In this document: positions 27,445-37,354 of the stretch, in pieces | Numbering within the stretch: position 1 is the first letter of the stretch | Layout: each line of letters begins with the position of its first letter | Source: Sphingobacteriaceae bacterium GW460-11-11-14-LB5 | Lineage (GTDB): Bacteria; Bacteroidota; Bacteroidia; Sphingobacteriales; Sphingobacteriaceae | DNA length: 64,000 nucleotides | Direction: 5' to 3' | Assembly (NCBI GenBank): GCA_002151545.1 | Contig: CP021237.1 | Coordinates: 2,232,001 to 2,296,000, forward strand | The notes under the pieces: generated by a model | The model's database searches: none | What the model saw: the letters and a program-made list of their open reading frames with translations, nothing else | Told to the model about the DNA's origin: nothing | Made by a program: the position numbers and the translations under genes

Positions 27445-28689
27445 ATGCTAGCCGAAATTATTACCATTGGTGATGAGATTCTCATTGGCCAAATCGTTGA
27501 TACCAATTCTGCCTGGATGGCTAAACAGTTAAATTTAATTGGTGTTTCCGTTAAGCAGATTACTTCAGTTTCTGATGATGAGCAACATATTATTGAAGCG
27601 CTCGAACTTGCCGAAAAACGTGCAGATATTATTTTAATTACCGGCGGCTTAGGCCCAACCAAAGATGATATCACCAAAAAAACGTTAGCTAAGTATTTTA
27701 ATATGGGCTTTCGTAATGATGCCGGTGCACTGGAAATGGTTCGTCAGATTTTTGAAAAATACAATCGCCCTTTATTGGATATCAATATTCAGCAAGCTGA
27801 TGTTCCCGATGGTTGTGAGGTTATTGTAAACAAAAATGGTACTGCTCCGTGCATGTGGTTTGAACAAAACGACATCATTTTTGTATCGATGCCGGGCGTG
27901 CCTTACGAGATGATGTACCTGATGGATGACGAAATTCTACCCAGAATTAAAAGTAGGTTTAAGCTACCGTTTATTGTTCATAAAACTATTCTTACTGCCA
28001 ATATAGGCGAATCATTTCTGGCCAAAGAGATTGAAGAAATCGAAGACAGTTTACCGGCGCATATCAAATTGGCTTATCTGCCAAAATTAGGACAAGTACG
28101 TTTGCGCTTGTCGGCCAAAGGCGATAACGAAACCGCATTAAACCAGGAGGTTGAGCTTTACGCCAAACAGATCATTTCCAAAGTAAATAAGTTTGTGGTA
28201 ACGGATGAAGATATTCCATTGGAAAAAGCGATTCTAAACCTGATGAAAAGTAAAGGTTTGACCTTATCCACAGCAGAAAGCTGTACCGGTGGTTATATTG
28301 CACACTTAATTACACAGCATCCGGGTTCTTCTTCAGTTTATTGGGGCGGGGCAGTAGCTTATGCTTACGAACTTAAAGAATCTATCCTCGGTGTTAAAGA
28401 AAGTACATTAACTACTTTTGGTGCTGTAAGCGAACAAACCGTAACAGAAATGGCCGAAGGCGCAATTACACATTTTAAAACTGATTATGCTATTGCGGTT
28501 AGTGGCATTGCGGGTCCGGATGGTGGAACAGAAGACAAACCAGTTGGTACCGTATGGATTGCGATTTCTTCAAAACACAAAACTGTAGCTAAGGTGTTTA
28601 ATTTCAGCAACAAACGCATTCAAAACATAGAACGTTCTGCGGCATCGGCTTTAGCCATGCTATTAAATCTCCTTAAAGAAACAGTTTAG
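27445..28689 (+). CDS. cinA: CinA family protein with nicotinamide-nucleotide amidase domain
   Basis: The 414-residue protein has an N-terminal MoaB/MogA-like domain (MLAEIITIGDEILIGQIVDTNSAWMAKQLN; ITGGLGPTKDDITKKTLA) and a C-terminal PncC domain (LSTAESCTGGYIAHLIT; AVSGIAGPDGGTEDKPVGTVWIAI). PncC recycles nicotinamide mononucleotide to NaMN; the N-terminal domain hydrolyses ADP-ribose in some relatives. Despite the historical name a direct role in competence is not established outside a few species. It follows the lptD-like gene by 4 bases. Confidence 0.95.
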   Translation: MLAEIITIGDEILIGQIVDTNSAWMAKQLNLIGVSVKQITSVSDDEQHIIEALELAEKRADIILITGGLGPTKDDITKKTLAKYFNMGFRNDAGALEMVRQIFEKYNRPLLDINIQQADVPDGCEVIVNKNGTAPCMWFEQNDIIFVSMPGVPYEMMYLMDDEILPRIKSRFKLPFIVHKTILTANIGESFLAKEIEEIEDSLPAHIKLAYLPKLGQVRLRLSAKGDNETALNQEVELYAKQIISKVNKFVVTDEDIPLEKAILNLMKSKGLTLSTAESCTGGYIAHLITQHPGSSSVYWGGAVAYAYELKESILGVKESTLTTFGAVSEQTVTEMAEGAITHFKTDYAIAVSGIAGPDGGTEDKPVGTVWIAISSKHKTVAKVFNFSNKRIQNIERSAASALAMLLNLLKETV

Positions 28690-28704
28690 AAAGAATAAAA
28701 ACTG

Positions 28705-28712
28705 TATTTTTG
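28705..28712 (+). promoter_or_regulatory. -7 promoter element of the E2 gene (TATTTTTG)
   Basis: Exact TAnnTTTG match 34 bases before the start codon, in the short gap after cinA. Confidence 0.55.
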
Positions 28713-28745
28713 TGGCGTTACCAATATAAAATACTGTAATTTAAT

Positions 28746-30098
28746 ATGGCTCAATACGAACTATTGTTACCAAAAATGGGTGAAAGTGTTGCGGAAGCAA
28801 CGGTGATTAAATGGGTAAAACAACCAGGCGATTCTATTGATTTAGATGATACCATTCTGGAAATCGCTACTGATAAGGTAGATTCTGAAGTTCCTTCTCC
28901 GGTGGCCGGTAAATTGGTAAAACAGTTATTTGCGGCAGATGAAGTTGCCCAGGTGGGCGATGTAATTGCCATTATTGAAACTGAAGGTGGAGACAGCCCA
29001 ACAGCCGAAACTCCCGTTGCAGAAAAACCAATAACTGAGGAAAAAACCGAAACTATTCCTGGAATTGCACAACTACCATCAGAAAATACTACCGTAGCAA
29101 CTGATTTTAGCTCCTCCGAGCGCTTTTATTCTCCTCTGGTTAAAAGTATTGCTGCCCAGGAAAACATTTCCCTGGCTGAACTGGATGCAATTAAAGGCTC
29201 TGGTGCGGATGGACGTTTAAATAAAGATGATTTATTAGATTATATTGCCAGGAAAAATGGTGGCGATCCAATATTAACTCAAACCGTTACGATCACAGCA
29301 CCTGTTCCGCCAGTAAGCCAAATCACTGAAAATAAAGCGACATCATCAGCGCCAGTTGTAAATAAAACATCAACAACCAGTGTTAGTGGCGGCGACGAAA
29401 TTATTGAGATGGACAGAATGCGTAAACTGATTGCCGATCATATGGTAATGAGTAAAACCACTTCGCCACATGTAACTTCGTTTGTTGAAGCTGATGTAAC
29501 CAACATGGTTTTATGGCGCAACAAAGTAAAAAACAGTTTTGAGAAACGTGAAAATGAAAAAATAACGTTTACCCCAATATTTGTAGAGGCAGTTGCCAAA
29601 GCGATAAAAGATTTCCCGATGATCAATGTATCAGTTAATGGTACGCAGATTATCAAAAAACGCGATATCAATATTGGTATGGCTGCCGCTTTACCAAGTG
29701 GAAACCTCATCGTTCCTGTAATTAGAAACGCCGATCAGTTAAATTTAGTTGGCTTAACAAAAGCAGTTAATGATTTAGCGACAAGGGCGAGAAACTCTAA
29801 ATTAAAGCCTGACGAAACACAAGGCGGAACCTTTACGCTAACCAATGTAGGCAGTTTCGGCAATGTAATGGGTACGCCAATTATTAACCAACCTCAGGTT
29901 GCTATTTTGGCTGTTGGTGCCATTAAAAAGAAACCTGCCGTGCTGGAAACCGAACATGGTGATGTGATTGCGATCAGACACATGATGTTTTTGTCTTTAT
30001 CTTACGACCACAGGGTTGTAGATGGTTCCTTAGGGGGAATGTTTGTGCGTAGAGTTGCAGATTATTTAGAGGGCTGGGACCTGAACAGGGAGATTTAA
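28746..30098 (+). CDS. Dihydrolipoamide acyltransferase (E2) of a 2-oxoacid dehydrogenase complex
   Basis: E2 transfers the acyl group from lipoyl-lysine to CoA. The 450-residue protein has one lipoyl domain (about 2-78) with lipoylated K44 in EIATDKVDSEVPSP, a flexible Pro/Thr-rich linker, an E3-binding domain (about 125-160, YSPLVKSIAAQENISLAELDAIKGSGADGRLNKDDLLDYI) and the CoA acyltransferase core ending in SYDHRVVDGSLGG with the catalytic His. No E1 or E3 gene is adjacent. The single lipoyl domain with a DKVDSEVPSP site is like branched-chain E2 proteins, so branched-chain 2-oxoacids are a likely substrate, but acetyl or succinyl transfer cannot be excluded. Confidence 0.92.
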   Translation: MAQYELLLPKMGESVAEATVIKWVKQPGDSIDLDDTILEIATDKVDSEVPSPVAGKLVKQLFAADEVAQVGDVIAIIETEGGDSPTAETPVAEKPITEEKTETIPGIAQLPSENTTVATDFSSSERFYSPLVKSIAAQENISLAELDAIKGSGADGRLNKDDLLDYIARKNGGDPILTQTVTITAPVPPVSQITENKATSSAPVVNKTSTTSVSGGDEIIEMDRMRKLIADHMVMSKTTSPHVTSFVEADVTNMVLWRNKVKNSFEKRENEKITFTPIFVEAVAKAIKDFPMINVSVNGTQIIKKRDINIGMAAALPSGNLIVPVIRNADQLNLVGLTKAVNDLATRARNSKLKPDETQGGTFTLTNVGSFGNVMGTPIINQPQVAILAVGAIKKKPAVLETEHGDVIAIRHMMFLSLSYDHRVVDGSLGGMFVRRVADYLEGWDLNREI

Positions 30099-30162
30099 CC
30101 AGTTTACAGTTAAAAGTTTACAGTTGGCTAATACCAACAATTTACCAGTTTAACAATCAAGA

Positions 30163-30777
30163 ATGTTAGCTTCAAATTTAAAATCAATAGTTTCTGATAA
30201 CGTACTGCATGCCAAATGGTTAAATACGTTATCTTATATGGAGAATGCAGGTGCGAAGAAGATTTCAGCTTCTGAGCATAAAGAACATGTAAACCTGATT
30301 ATCCTTAAACACGCTGCAGAAGAACATCGTCATGCTTATTATTTGAAAAAGCAGATCTCGAAGATTGACGAGGCACTTTGCAAAACCTATACAAATGCCG
30401 AACTATTATCTCCAAACCATACCAAATACTATTTGCATGCCCTGGATATTGCGGTTTGCCGTTATTTAAAGGCTGTATTTAATCTTTCCGGTTATGATTT
30501 AAAATTCGCGGCTTATTTATTTGTGACTTACGCCATTGAAGTGCGTGCCGATGAGCTGTATCCAATTTATCAAGCCGTTTTAGATGAGGCTAAAAGCAAG
30601 GTAAACGTAAAATCGATTATTTTGGAAGAAGAGGGGCATTTGGAAGAAATGATGAATCAATTGGTTAGTTTTTCTGATGATTGGGAAAATCATGCAGCAG
30701 AAGTAATCAAAATCGAAAAAGCTTTGTTTGAAGGATGGGTTGCGGCCTTAGCAACAGAACTGCCGATAAGTGCTTAA
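30163..30777 (+). CDS. Predicted ferritin-like di-iron helical protein, function unknown
   Basis: The 204-residue protein is almost all helical. It shows a full di-iron carboxylate pattern: E27, E54-x-x-H57 (EEHRH), E126 (EVRADELYP) and E156-x-x-H159 (EEEGHLEEM), with about 27 and 30 residues inside each helix pair. This is the spacing of ferritin-like proteins and of MiaE-type hydroxylases. No signal peptide is seen. I do not know a named family for it, and neighbours (E2, thioredoxin) suggest only general metabolism. Di-iron binding is inferred from the pattern. Confidence 0.75.
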   Translation: MLASNLKSIVSDNVLHAKWLNTLSYMENAGAKKISASEHKEHVNLIILKHAAEEHRHAYYLKKQISKIDEALCKTYTNAELLSPNHTKYYLHALDIAVCRYLKAVFNLSGYDLKFAAYLFVTYAIEVRADELYPIYQAVLDEAKSKVNVKSIILEEEGHLEEMMNQLVSFSDDWENHAAEVIKIEKALFEGWVAALATELPISA

Positions 30778-30800
30778 TTGACTAATTAGTCAATCAAATT

Positions 30801-30905
30801 CGTCATCTCGACTGAAGCATAGCGGAATGGAGAGATCTATAATAGATTTAGCCTCGCTGAGCACTTTGCGGTTCTCAACTACGTTGCACTTCGTTCGAAA
30901 TGACG
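30801..30905. repeat. CGTCATCTCGACTGAAGC...TTCGAAATGACG dispersed repeat
   Basis: An element of about 105 bases bounded by CGTCAT and ATGACG, with inner AGATCT and TCGTT parts. It is a common Bacteroidota spacer repeat, here between the ferritin-like gene and trxA. Confidence 0.6.
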
Positions 30906-30931
30906 ATTTTTCATTAAAAACCAATCCAGTT

Positions 30932-30939
30932 TACTTTTG
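30932..30939 (+). promoter_or_regulatory. -7 promoter element of trxA (TACTTTTG)
   Basis: Exact TAnnTTTG match 23 bases before the trxA start codon. Confidence 0.55.
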
Positions 30940-30961
30940 TTTCTAAATAAAAACAAATATC

Positions 30962-31258
30962 ATGGCTAAATTTTCAGAATTAATTAATGGCGATAAGCCT
31001 GTGCTGGTTGATTTTTTTGCCGAGTGGTGTGGTCCTTGTAAAATGATGAAACCCATTTTAGAACAATTAAAATCTCAGGTAGGAGATTCCCTTTCGATTA
31101 TCAAAGTCGATATTGATAAAAATCAACAAGCTGCTTCTTCATTTAATATCCAGGGTGTACCGACCTTAATTCTCTTCAAAAATGGAAAACAGGTTTGGAG
31201 ACAAAGTGGTGTTTTACAGGCATCGCAACTGAAGCAGGTAATTGATGCCCACGCTTAA
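30962..31258 (+). CDS. trxA: Thioredoxin
   Basis: A 98-residue cytoplasmic thioredoxin with the active site [11 protein letters not shown] (C23, C26), [27 protein letters not shown] and the cis-proline GVPT. It reduces disulfides using thioredoxin reductase. The last four bases overlap the end of the convergent pdeM gene, so there is no room for a classical terminator between them. Confidence 0.95.
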   Translation: MAKFSELINGDKPVLVDFFAEWCGPCKMMKPILEQLKSQVGDSLSIIKVDIDKNQQAASSFNIQGVPTLILFKNGKQVWRQSGVLQASQLKQVIDAHA

Positions 31259-31893
31259 ACTTCTACCACACTTTTAGGTGTTACTGCAAAAATACGCTCA
31301 TTCATTTTCGGATAAATGGTATAAAGCCCTGTAAATAAACTAAAAGCGGGCAGCACAGCGTAATCTTTACCGAAATAGAAACAAGGAAATTTTAATCGTT
31401 GTTTGGCTTTGCCCACAATGGTTACACCTGGATGAACATGGCCACTAATTGGGTATAACTCTTCTTCCGTACAATTGGGCGCGTCGTGGATAAAACAAAA
31501 AGGTCCTAAACAAAAACTCGGTTCATGTATTTCGATATCCATTGCAGCATAATTGGTAGCTGAAAGCCTGTCGTGATTTCCTTTTACCAATAGAAAATTA
31601 AGCTCCTGATATTGTTTTCTCCAGGCCGAAAATTCATCAATATCGGTATTTAAACCATGATGAAACATATCTCCGTTAATGAGCAATGTTTTGGGATGGT
31701 ATTGTTTAATTAATAAACTTAAGCGTTGAAGATCTGTTTGGGCAAGGGTAGCTGGTACTTGCAAACCTGCCTGACGGAAGTGTGCTGTTTTACCTAAATG
31801 TAAATCGCTTATGGCCAACAGCTGATGTTTGGGTAAAAATAAAGCCCGTTCTTTGTCTAAAATCAGTTCTTCGCCTTGGCTGGTAATGGTCAT
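31255..31893 (-). CDS. pdeM: Ligase-associated metallophosphoesterase PdeM
   Basis: The 212-residue protein is a calcineurin-like phosphoesterase with [13 protein letters not shown] (metal-binding DxH), [13 protein letters not shown] and SGHVHPG. It belongs to the set named for co-occurrence with a bacterial ATP-dependent DNA ligase, a DEXH helicase and a beta-lactamase-fold exonuclease. All four are present here on the same strand. Its activity in repair is not well defined. It begins 34 bases after the helicase stop. Confidence 0.9.
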   Translation of the reverse strand: MTITSQGEELILDKERALFLPKHQLLAISDLHLGKTAHFRQAGLQVPATLAQTDLQRLSLLIKQYHPKTLLINGDMFHHGLNTDIDEFSAWRKQYQELNFLLVKGNHDRLSATNYAAMDIEIHEPSFCLGPFCFIHDAPNCTEEELYPISGHVHPGVTIVGKAKQRLKFPCFYFGKDYAVLPAFSLFTGLYTIYPKMNERIFAVTPKSVVEV

Positions 31894-31927
31894 TTATATT
31901 ATGCTATGTCATCCTGTGACAGGTAAT

Positions 31928-34405
31928 TTATTTAATTTTTTCCGATTCGGCCTTCATCCGGGCAATGCGTTGTTCCAATTCTTCTGAGCTCATATTTTCA
32001 CGCAGACTATCTACTTTAATTGGGAAGGATAGTGGTGTAAAACTTTTAGGATTAGTAATTATAATCGCTCCATGCTGGATTCGATCCAATGCTGCTGCCA
32101 GTCTGGGTTCTTCCAGTTGTTGGTAAAAAACCTCATCGTATGCCTGTCGCAAAAGTAAATTATGTTTATCATAATCGCTAAAAACATTAAAAAACAAACC
32201 GGCAGATGACTGGAGATGTTTATTAGCCACATATTTACCAGGGTATCCCTGAAAAACGAGTCCGGAAATACAGGCAATATCTCTAAATTTCCGTCTGGCC
32301 ATTTCAGTTGAATTGATACTCAGCGTAATGTCTTCAGTTAAATTTACAGGTGAAAAAACCTCATAGGCTATCGATTCATCCATAGGGATTTCCGTTTCAC
32401 TCAAAAGTTCAAAACCATAATCGTTCATGGCAATAGAAAAGCTGATGGGCAGCAATTTACTTAAACGATAGGCGACCAGCGCGGCCAGAACTTCATGTAC
32501 CAATCGCCCTTCAAATGGATAGGCAAAGAGGTGAAAACCTTCTTTATTATTAATGAGTTCGATTAGCAATTCATCATTTTCAGGTACATGGGAGCGTTTT
32601 TCTTGAAGTAAAAACAAAGGATACACGGCATCTAGTTCTTCATCCTGATGGGTTTTATCCAATGCTTCATTGTATTTTTTCCGCAAAACTGAGCCTAAAT
32701 TAGACGACAGGGGTAGGCGGCCACCATTCCAGCTGGGAGAGATTGCATTTTTCTGTTTGCTCACCCTCACCACAACGGTCATATCTTTTACCTGGATAAA
32801 TTCTAAAACCCTTCCTGCCAAACGAAAATTATCACCAGCTTTTAAACGGGTAACAAAATATTCTTCCACCATTCCAATATAACCACCAGAAATAAACTTC
32901 ACCTTCAGCATGGCATCGCTTACAATGGTACCAATGTGTAAACGGTGCCGCATAGCAAGCTGACGGCTTTTTACTTTCCAAAGTCCGTCTTCATCCTTAA
33001 CCACCTTTTTAAATTCGGTATAAGCACTTAAACTATCACCTCCAGAGGTGATAAACTGCATCACCCAGGTCCATTCTTCAGGGAGAATCATTTTAAAAGC
33101 ATGCGTATGCTTAATTTCTTCATAAATGATTTTATCATCAAATCCGTCGCCTATGGCCAGTGTAACCAAGTACTGAACCAGGGTATCAAATACCATAATA
33201 AAAGGCTCACGGCTTTCTATATTATTTGTTTTGGCCGCTTCTTTAATCGCAGCTGCTTCTACCAGTTCTAAGGCATGGGTAGGTAAAAAATATATTTTAG
33301 AAATTTCGTGAGGGGAGTGGCCTGAGCGTCCCGCCCTTTGCAAAAACCGGGCTACGCCTTTTGGCGATCCTACCTGAACAACAGTATCAACAGGTTTAAA
33401 ATCTACGCCCAAATCTAACGATGAAGTGGCAATAACTGCTTTAAGCTGTCCGGTATGCAAGGCATCTTCAATCCAGTTACGAAGTTCGAAATCTATTGAT
33501 CCATGGTGTATGGCAATCCGCCCGGCCAGTTCTGGTTCGATATTCAACAAATGCTGATACCACATTTCCGATTGCCCGCGGGTATTGATAAAAATTAAAG
33601 TGGTTTTACTTTTCTCAATAATCGGCAAAAGTTTATAGGCTAGCTTTAAACCCAAATGCCCTGCCCAGGGCAATGTTTCGATATCATCAGGTAAAATTGA
33701 TTTGATTAGGATTTTCTTTTCTAAATCGGCTTTAACAATAATCCGTTTGGCCTCCAGATTGGGTTCGAGCACATCCAGCGCCTCTTCAATATTCCCAATG
33801 GTGGCTGAAATGCCCCAAATCCTTAAAAACTGATTTTTCTCCAGTTTTTGCAAACCTTTAATCCGAGATACAGCCAGCTCAACCAATACGCCACGTTTGC
33901 TCCCTAAAAGCTCGTGCCATTCATCAGCAACAATACACTTCAGATTTCTGAATAAAGTTGATGATCCTTTTTGTGCCAGTAACAAGTGCAGGCTTTCCGG
34001 GGTAATCAACAAAATTTCGGGCATCGATTTTTTCTGCTGCAATTTCTCCGCCTGTGAAGTATCGCCATTACGCACACCAACATGCCAATCCAGTTCCAAT
34101 TCCAGTAAGGTTTCGCGCATGGCCCTTGCAATATCCTTGGCTAAAGAACGCAGCGGGGTAATCCAGATTAACTGTAATCGGTCTTTCGCTTTTTTATTGT
34201 TGGCTTCCGACGCATTTAAAGCCTCAATAACCACCGCTAAAAATAAAGAAAAGGTCTTTCCGAAACCTGTGGGTGCGTTTACCAATCCACTGTAACCATC
34301 CAAATAATACTGCCAGGCATCTTCCTGAAACTGAAAAGGCTTGCGTTTATTGGCCTTTAGCCAGGCTTTGATCTTTTTATAACCCTTGGTTTTGGTTTGG
34401 TCCAT
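31928..34405 (-). CDS. Ligase-associated DEXH-box helicase (Lhr-like)
   Basis: The 825-residue superfamily 2 helicase has Walker A NAPTGFGKTFSLFL (about 40-53), TPLRSLAKDIARAM, the DEXH-type box VADEWHELLGS, SATIGN, HHGSIDFELR and QRAGRSGHSPHEI. The C-terminal part is the Lhr-type winged-helix and extension region. It probably unwinds or translocates on DNA with the adjacent ligase and exonuclease. The gap to the ligase gene upstream is 288 bases. Confidence 0.94.
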   Translation of the reverse strand: MDQTKTKGYKKIKAWLKANKRKPFQFQEDAWQYYLDGYSGLVNAPTGFGKTFSLFLAVVIEALNASEANNKKAKDRLQLIWITPLRSLAKDIARAMRETLLELELDWHVGVRNGDTSQAEKLQQKKSMPEILLITPESLHLLLAQKGSSTLFRNLKCIVADEWHELLGSKRGVLVELAVSRIKGLQKLEKNQFLRIWGISATIGNIEEALDVLEPNLEAKRIIVKADLEKKILIKSILPDDIETLPWAGHLGLKLAYKLLPIIEKSKTTLIFINTRGQSEMWYQHLLNIEPELAGRIAIHHGSIDFELRNWIEDALHTGQLKAVIATSSLDLGVDFKPVDTVVQVGSPKGVARFLQRAGRSGHSPHEISKIYFLPTHALELVEAAAIKEAAKTNNIESREPFIMVFDTLVQYLVTLAIGDGFDDKIIYEEIKHTHAFKMILPEEWTWVMQFITSGGDSLSAYTEFKKVVKDEDGLWKVKSRQLAMRHRLHIGTIVSDAMLKVKFISGGYIGMVEEYFVTRLKAGDNFRLAGRVLEFIQVKDMTVVVRVSKQKNAISPSWNGGRLPLSSNLGSVLRKKYNEALDKTHQDEELDAVYPLFLLQEKRSHVPENDELLIELINNKEGFHLFAYPFEGRLVHEVLAALVAYRLSKLLPISFSIAMNDYGFELLSETEIPMDESIAYEVFSPVNLTEDITLSINSTEMARRKFRDIACISGLVFQGYPGKYVANKHLQSSAGLFFNVFSDYDKHNLLLRQAYDEVFYQQLEEPRLAAALDRIQHGAIIITNPKSFTPLSFPIKVDSLRENMSSEELEQRIARMKAESEKIK

Positions 34406-34693
34406 CCCTAAATATTGTTCTATATTGCTTTTGGTGGTTTAATTTCTTTATTATTTTTTTGAAAATCAATAACTTAATCCTTCGGCTAAAGCAGTCCCGC
34501 CATATGCTTTACCTTTTTTGTAATCATGGTCAAATTATAATTTCGCCTAACAAAAAAGGGTATCGCTGCTGTCGGGTTTAAAATCGATAGGCAAACCTAT
34601 TAAGCTAAAACATTCCTCGACCTGTGTGCCACAGACCGAAATTTTTAAATTTTAATCTGGATGGTCTGTGAGGACACAGACCATGGAATCTCA
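34406..34693. repeat. Spacer inside the repair cluster with imperfect palindromes
   Basis: TGTGCCACAGACC ... GGTCTGTGAGGACACAGACCATGG (about 34623-34685) holds three partial copies of ACAGACC/GGTCTGTG that can fold on themselves. No gene or clear promoter was found. Confidence 0.4.
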
Positions 34694-36283
34694 TTACAAT
34701 GTAGATTGCAGTAACTGCCTCAAATCTTCCAGCGTATTAATTTCATCAGCTTTTTTGTCTTTTCGCCAGCGCAATATACGTGGAAAACGCAAAGCTAAAC
34801 CTGCTTTATGCCGTTTGCTTTCGGCAATTCCCTCAAATGCAATTTCGAAAACCAATTCGGGTTTTACGGTACGCACCGGGCCAAATTTCTCTATCGCATT
34901 TCGGGTTACAAAAGAATTTACCTCTTTAATTTCTTTATCTGTTAAACCCGAATAGGCTTTTGCAATCGTGACTAAATTTTCTCCGTCACGGACGGCAAAA
35001 GTATAATCGGTAAAGAAATTAGCCCTTCTGCCGCTTCCTTTTTGTGCATAAATCATTACCGCATCAACCGTATATGGATTGATTTTCCACTTCCACCAGT
35101 CACCTCGTTTTCTGCCGCTGTGGTAATGAGAAGTCAATTTTTTAAGCATAATTCCTTCGCTGTTAATCGAGCGCGAAGTTTGTCTTAAAGCCGCCAGTTC
35201 TTCCCAGGAGCTGCAATTGATCACAGGAGATATCACCACCGCACTTTCAGCTAAACCGCCAAGCAAGCCCTCCAGTATCTTCCGTCTTACACTTAAAGGT
35301 TCTTCCCTGAAATCTTTGGCTTCGTATTCTAAAATATCATAAACAAAAAAACCTATGGGTGCTTCTTCCAGCTGTTTTTTATTAATGGTTTTACGGTTTA
35401 AGCGTTGTTGCAGGGTACTAAATGATAATACCTGTTTGTCTTGTACAGCCAATATTTCGCCGTCTAAAACCACACCATCAGGTAAAACATCGAGCATAAA
35501 ATGCAGTTCAGGAAATTGTTCTGTAACCAGTTCTTCGCCGCGACTCCAGATAAATAACTCTCCGTTTCGCTTTACAATCTGCCCGCGGATACCATCCCAT
35601 TTCCATTCGGCCTGCCAATCCGATATCTCTCCAAGTTTTTCGGGCTCCTGCTCTAAAGCATAGGCCAGGCAAAAGGGGTAAGGCCAGGAGTTATCGGTAT
35701 TTACATGAATACCATTAATCAGTTCGTGGAAGGTAATTTCATAAGGATTCCATTTACCCATAATGCTATGCATAATCTGGGCACTATCTAAACTGCTTTG
35801 TTTCGCCAGTGCATTCACCAGCATTTTATTGGAAACACCAATCCTGAAATTTCCAGAAATCAGTTTGTTAAAAATAAAACGTTCCTGTGTTTCAAGTTTG
35901 TTCCATGCGCTTAAAATAAATTCTTTTTTGGTATCGTCATCTTTACCCTCCAGATCATGCAAATCTTCAACCCATTTATGTAATTGAAAATCAGAAGTGT
36001 TTTCGGCTGGGGGCAATAACAATGCAATGGTTTCACTTAAATCGCCAACGTTTGCATAACTCTCGGCAAATAGCCATTCGGGGGTTTCGGTAATGTCTAT
36101 TGCCCAGTATTTAAGTAAGGCTGATTTAATTGGTCTTTTAGGCTTTTTACCTGTAAATAAAGCAATTACCCATACCTTATCTTTGTCATCGGCATAGTTA
36201 AAATAACTAACCAATGCCGCAATTTTATCGTTGGTTTTATTGCTCAGTTCGAGCTGCTGGATCAATTGGGCAAAACGTTTCAT
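34694..36283 (-). CDS. ATP-dependent DNA ligase of the ligase-associated repair cluster
   Basis: The 529-residue ligase has an N-terminal DNA-binding domain (about 1-190), the adenylation motif EWKWDGIRGQ with the nucleotidyl-acceptor Lys (about 229), motif III ELFIWSRGEELVTEQFP, DGVVLDGEILA, EGIMLKK and motif V WWKWKINP, then an OB-fold end. It seals nicks with ATP, in addition to the replicative NAD-dependent ligase that lies elsewhere. It starts 2 bases after the exonuclease gene, a tight operon. Confidence 0.95.
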   Translation of the reverse strand: MKRFAQLIQQLELSNKTNDKIAALVSYFNYADDKDKVWVIALFTGKKPKRPIKSALLKYWAIDITETPEWLFAESYANVGDLSETIALLLPPAENTSDFQLHKWVEDLHDLEGKDDDTKKEFILSAWNKLETQERFIFNKLISGNFRIGVSNKMLVNALAKQSSLDSAQIMHSIMGKWNPYEITFHELINGIHVNTDNSWPYPFCLAYALEQEPEKLGEISDWQAEWKWDGIRGQIVKRNGELFIWSRGEELVTEQFPELHFMLDVLPDGVVLDGEILAVQDKQVLSFSTLQQRLNRKTINKKQLEEAPIGFFVYDILEYEAKDFREEPLSVRRKILEGLLGGLAESAVVISPVINCSSWEELAALRQTSRSINSEGIMLKKLTSHYHSGRKRGDWWKWKINPYTVDAVMIYAQKGSGRRANFFTDYTFAVRDGENLVTIAKAYSGLTDKEIKEVNSFVTRNAIEKFGPVRTVKPELVFEIAFEGIAESKRHKAGLALRFPRILRWRKDKKADEINTLEDLRQLLQSTL

Positions 36284-36285
36284 CC

Positions 36286-37314
36286 TTATTTATTTTCGTT
36301 TTGATTAGCCAGGTCCACTTTGTTTTCCTCATCATCTTCTTGCCCGAACTTAGTCAAAACTTCAGATGCCTCTATTCCTTCATCATTTAAAAACCGGCTA
36401 AAAGCTGCCGTAAAACCATGGGTAACATATACTTTTTCTGCACCTGTTGCAGTAATGGCCTCCATTAAACCGGGCCAATCGGCATGGTCACTTAACGCAA
36501 AACCAGCATCGGCACTTTGCCAGCGGCGATGCGCCCGCACCTGCATCCAGCCAGAACAAATACCTGTTACGGGGTGGGCCAAATTTTTAATCCAGCGGCT
36601 ATCCCTCATGGCTGGTGGCACAATTACAATACCTTTCTGCAATTCATCTTTAGTGGTTTCAGGAGTAATTCTGATGGTTTTAGGAAGCTTTACACCCGCA
36701 TCAATAATTACTTCATTCAGGTTAGCAATACTGTTATGTACATAGATAGGAATATCGCCAGCCAAGTTTTTAATTAAACGTTGTGCTTTGCCCAAACTAT
36801 AGGCAATTAATACACTTGTTTTTTGCTGCGTAATATTATCGCTTACCCAACTTTTGATCCCATTAAAAACAACTTCCTGCTTTTGCCATTTGTAAACGGG
36901 CAGGCCAAAAGTACTTTCCGAAACAAAAGAATGGCATTTTACAGGTTCAAATGGCGTGGTAATGCCATCGTCTTCAATTTTATAATCACCAGAGATGACA
37001 CAAATTTCACCTTTATAAGCTAAACGTACCTGGGCAGATCCGATAATATGTCCGGCAGGAAAAAATGAAATATTTACGCCATTACGGACGATGCTTTCTC
37101 CATATTCCAATGTTTCTACGTTCAAATCTTCGCTGATCCTTCGCTTTATAATGGGTTTGGTTAGGGTATGGCAGAGATAATATTTATTTCCAAAACGCAC
37201 ATGATCGCTATGTCCATGCGTGGTAACGGCATAATCTACAGGCCACCAGGGGTCTATATAAAAATCGCCCTGCTTACAGTAAATGCCTCTTTTGGTAAAT
37301 TCGATTAATGCCAT
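36286..37314 (-). CDS. Ligase-associated exonuclease, metallo-beta-lactamase fold
   Basis: The 342-residue protein has VTTHGHSDHVRFG (HxHxDH metal motif), FPAGHIIGSAQVRL, VISGDYKIEDDG and an RMMBL-like C-terminal part (ALSDHADWPGLMEAITATGAEKVYVTHG). It is of the CPSF/SNM1-like subgroup used on nucleic acid ends. It is the first gene of the repair operon and starts 40 bases from the palindrome array (37355-37430) shared with the divergent SatD gene. Confidence 0.93.
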   Translation of the reverse strand: MALIEFTKRGIYCKQGDFYIDPWWPVDYAVTTHGHSDHVRFGNKYYLCHTLTKPIIKRRISEDLNVETLEYGESIVRNGVNISFFPAGHIIGSAQVRLAYKGEICVISGDYKIEDDGITTPFEPVKCHSFVSESTFGLPVYKWQKQEVVFNGIKSWVSDNITQQKTSVLIAYSLGKAQRLIKNLAGDIPIYVHNSIANLNEVIIDAGVKLPKTIRITPETTKDELQKGIVIVPPAMRDSRWIKNLAHPVTGICSGWMQVRAHRRWQSADAGFALSDHADWPGLMEAITATGAEKVYVTHGFTAAFSRFLNDEGIEASEVLTKFGQEDDEENKVDLANQNENK

Positions 37315-37354
37315 AGCTACTAAACAATAAATTTATCGATTAGTTTTAGATCAA

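Noticed and set aside
27445..28689. Linking cinA to the comEC operon as a competence system
   Set aside because: The genes are more than 13 kb apart on opposite strands, and CinA is mainly a nucleotide-recycling protein.
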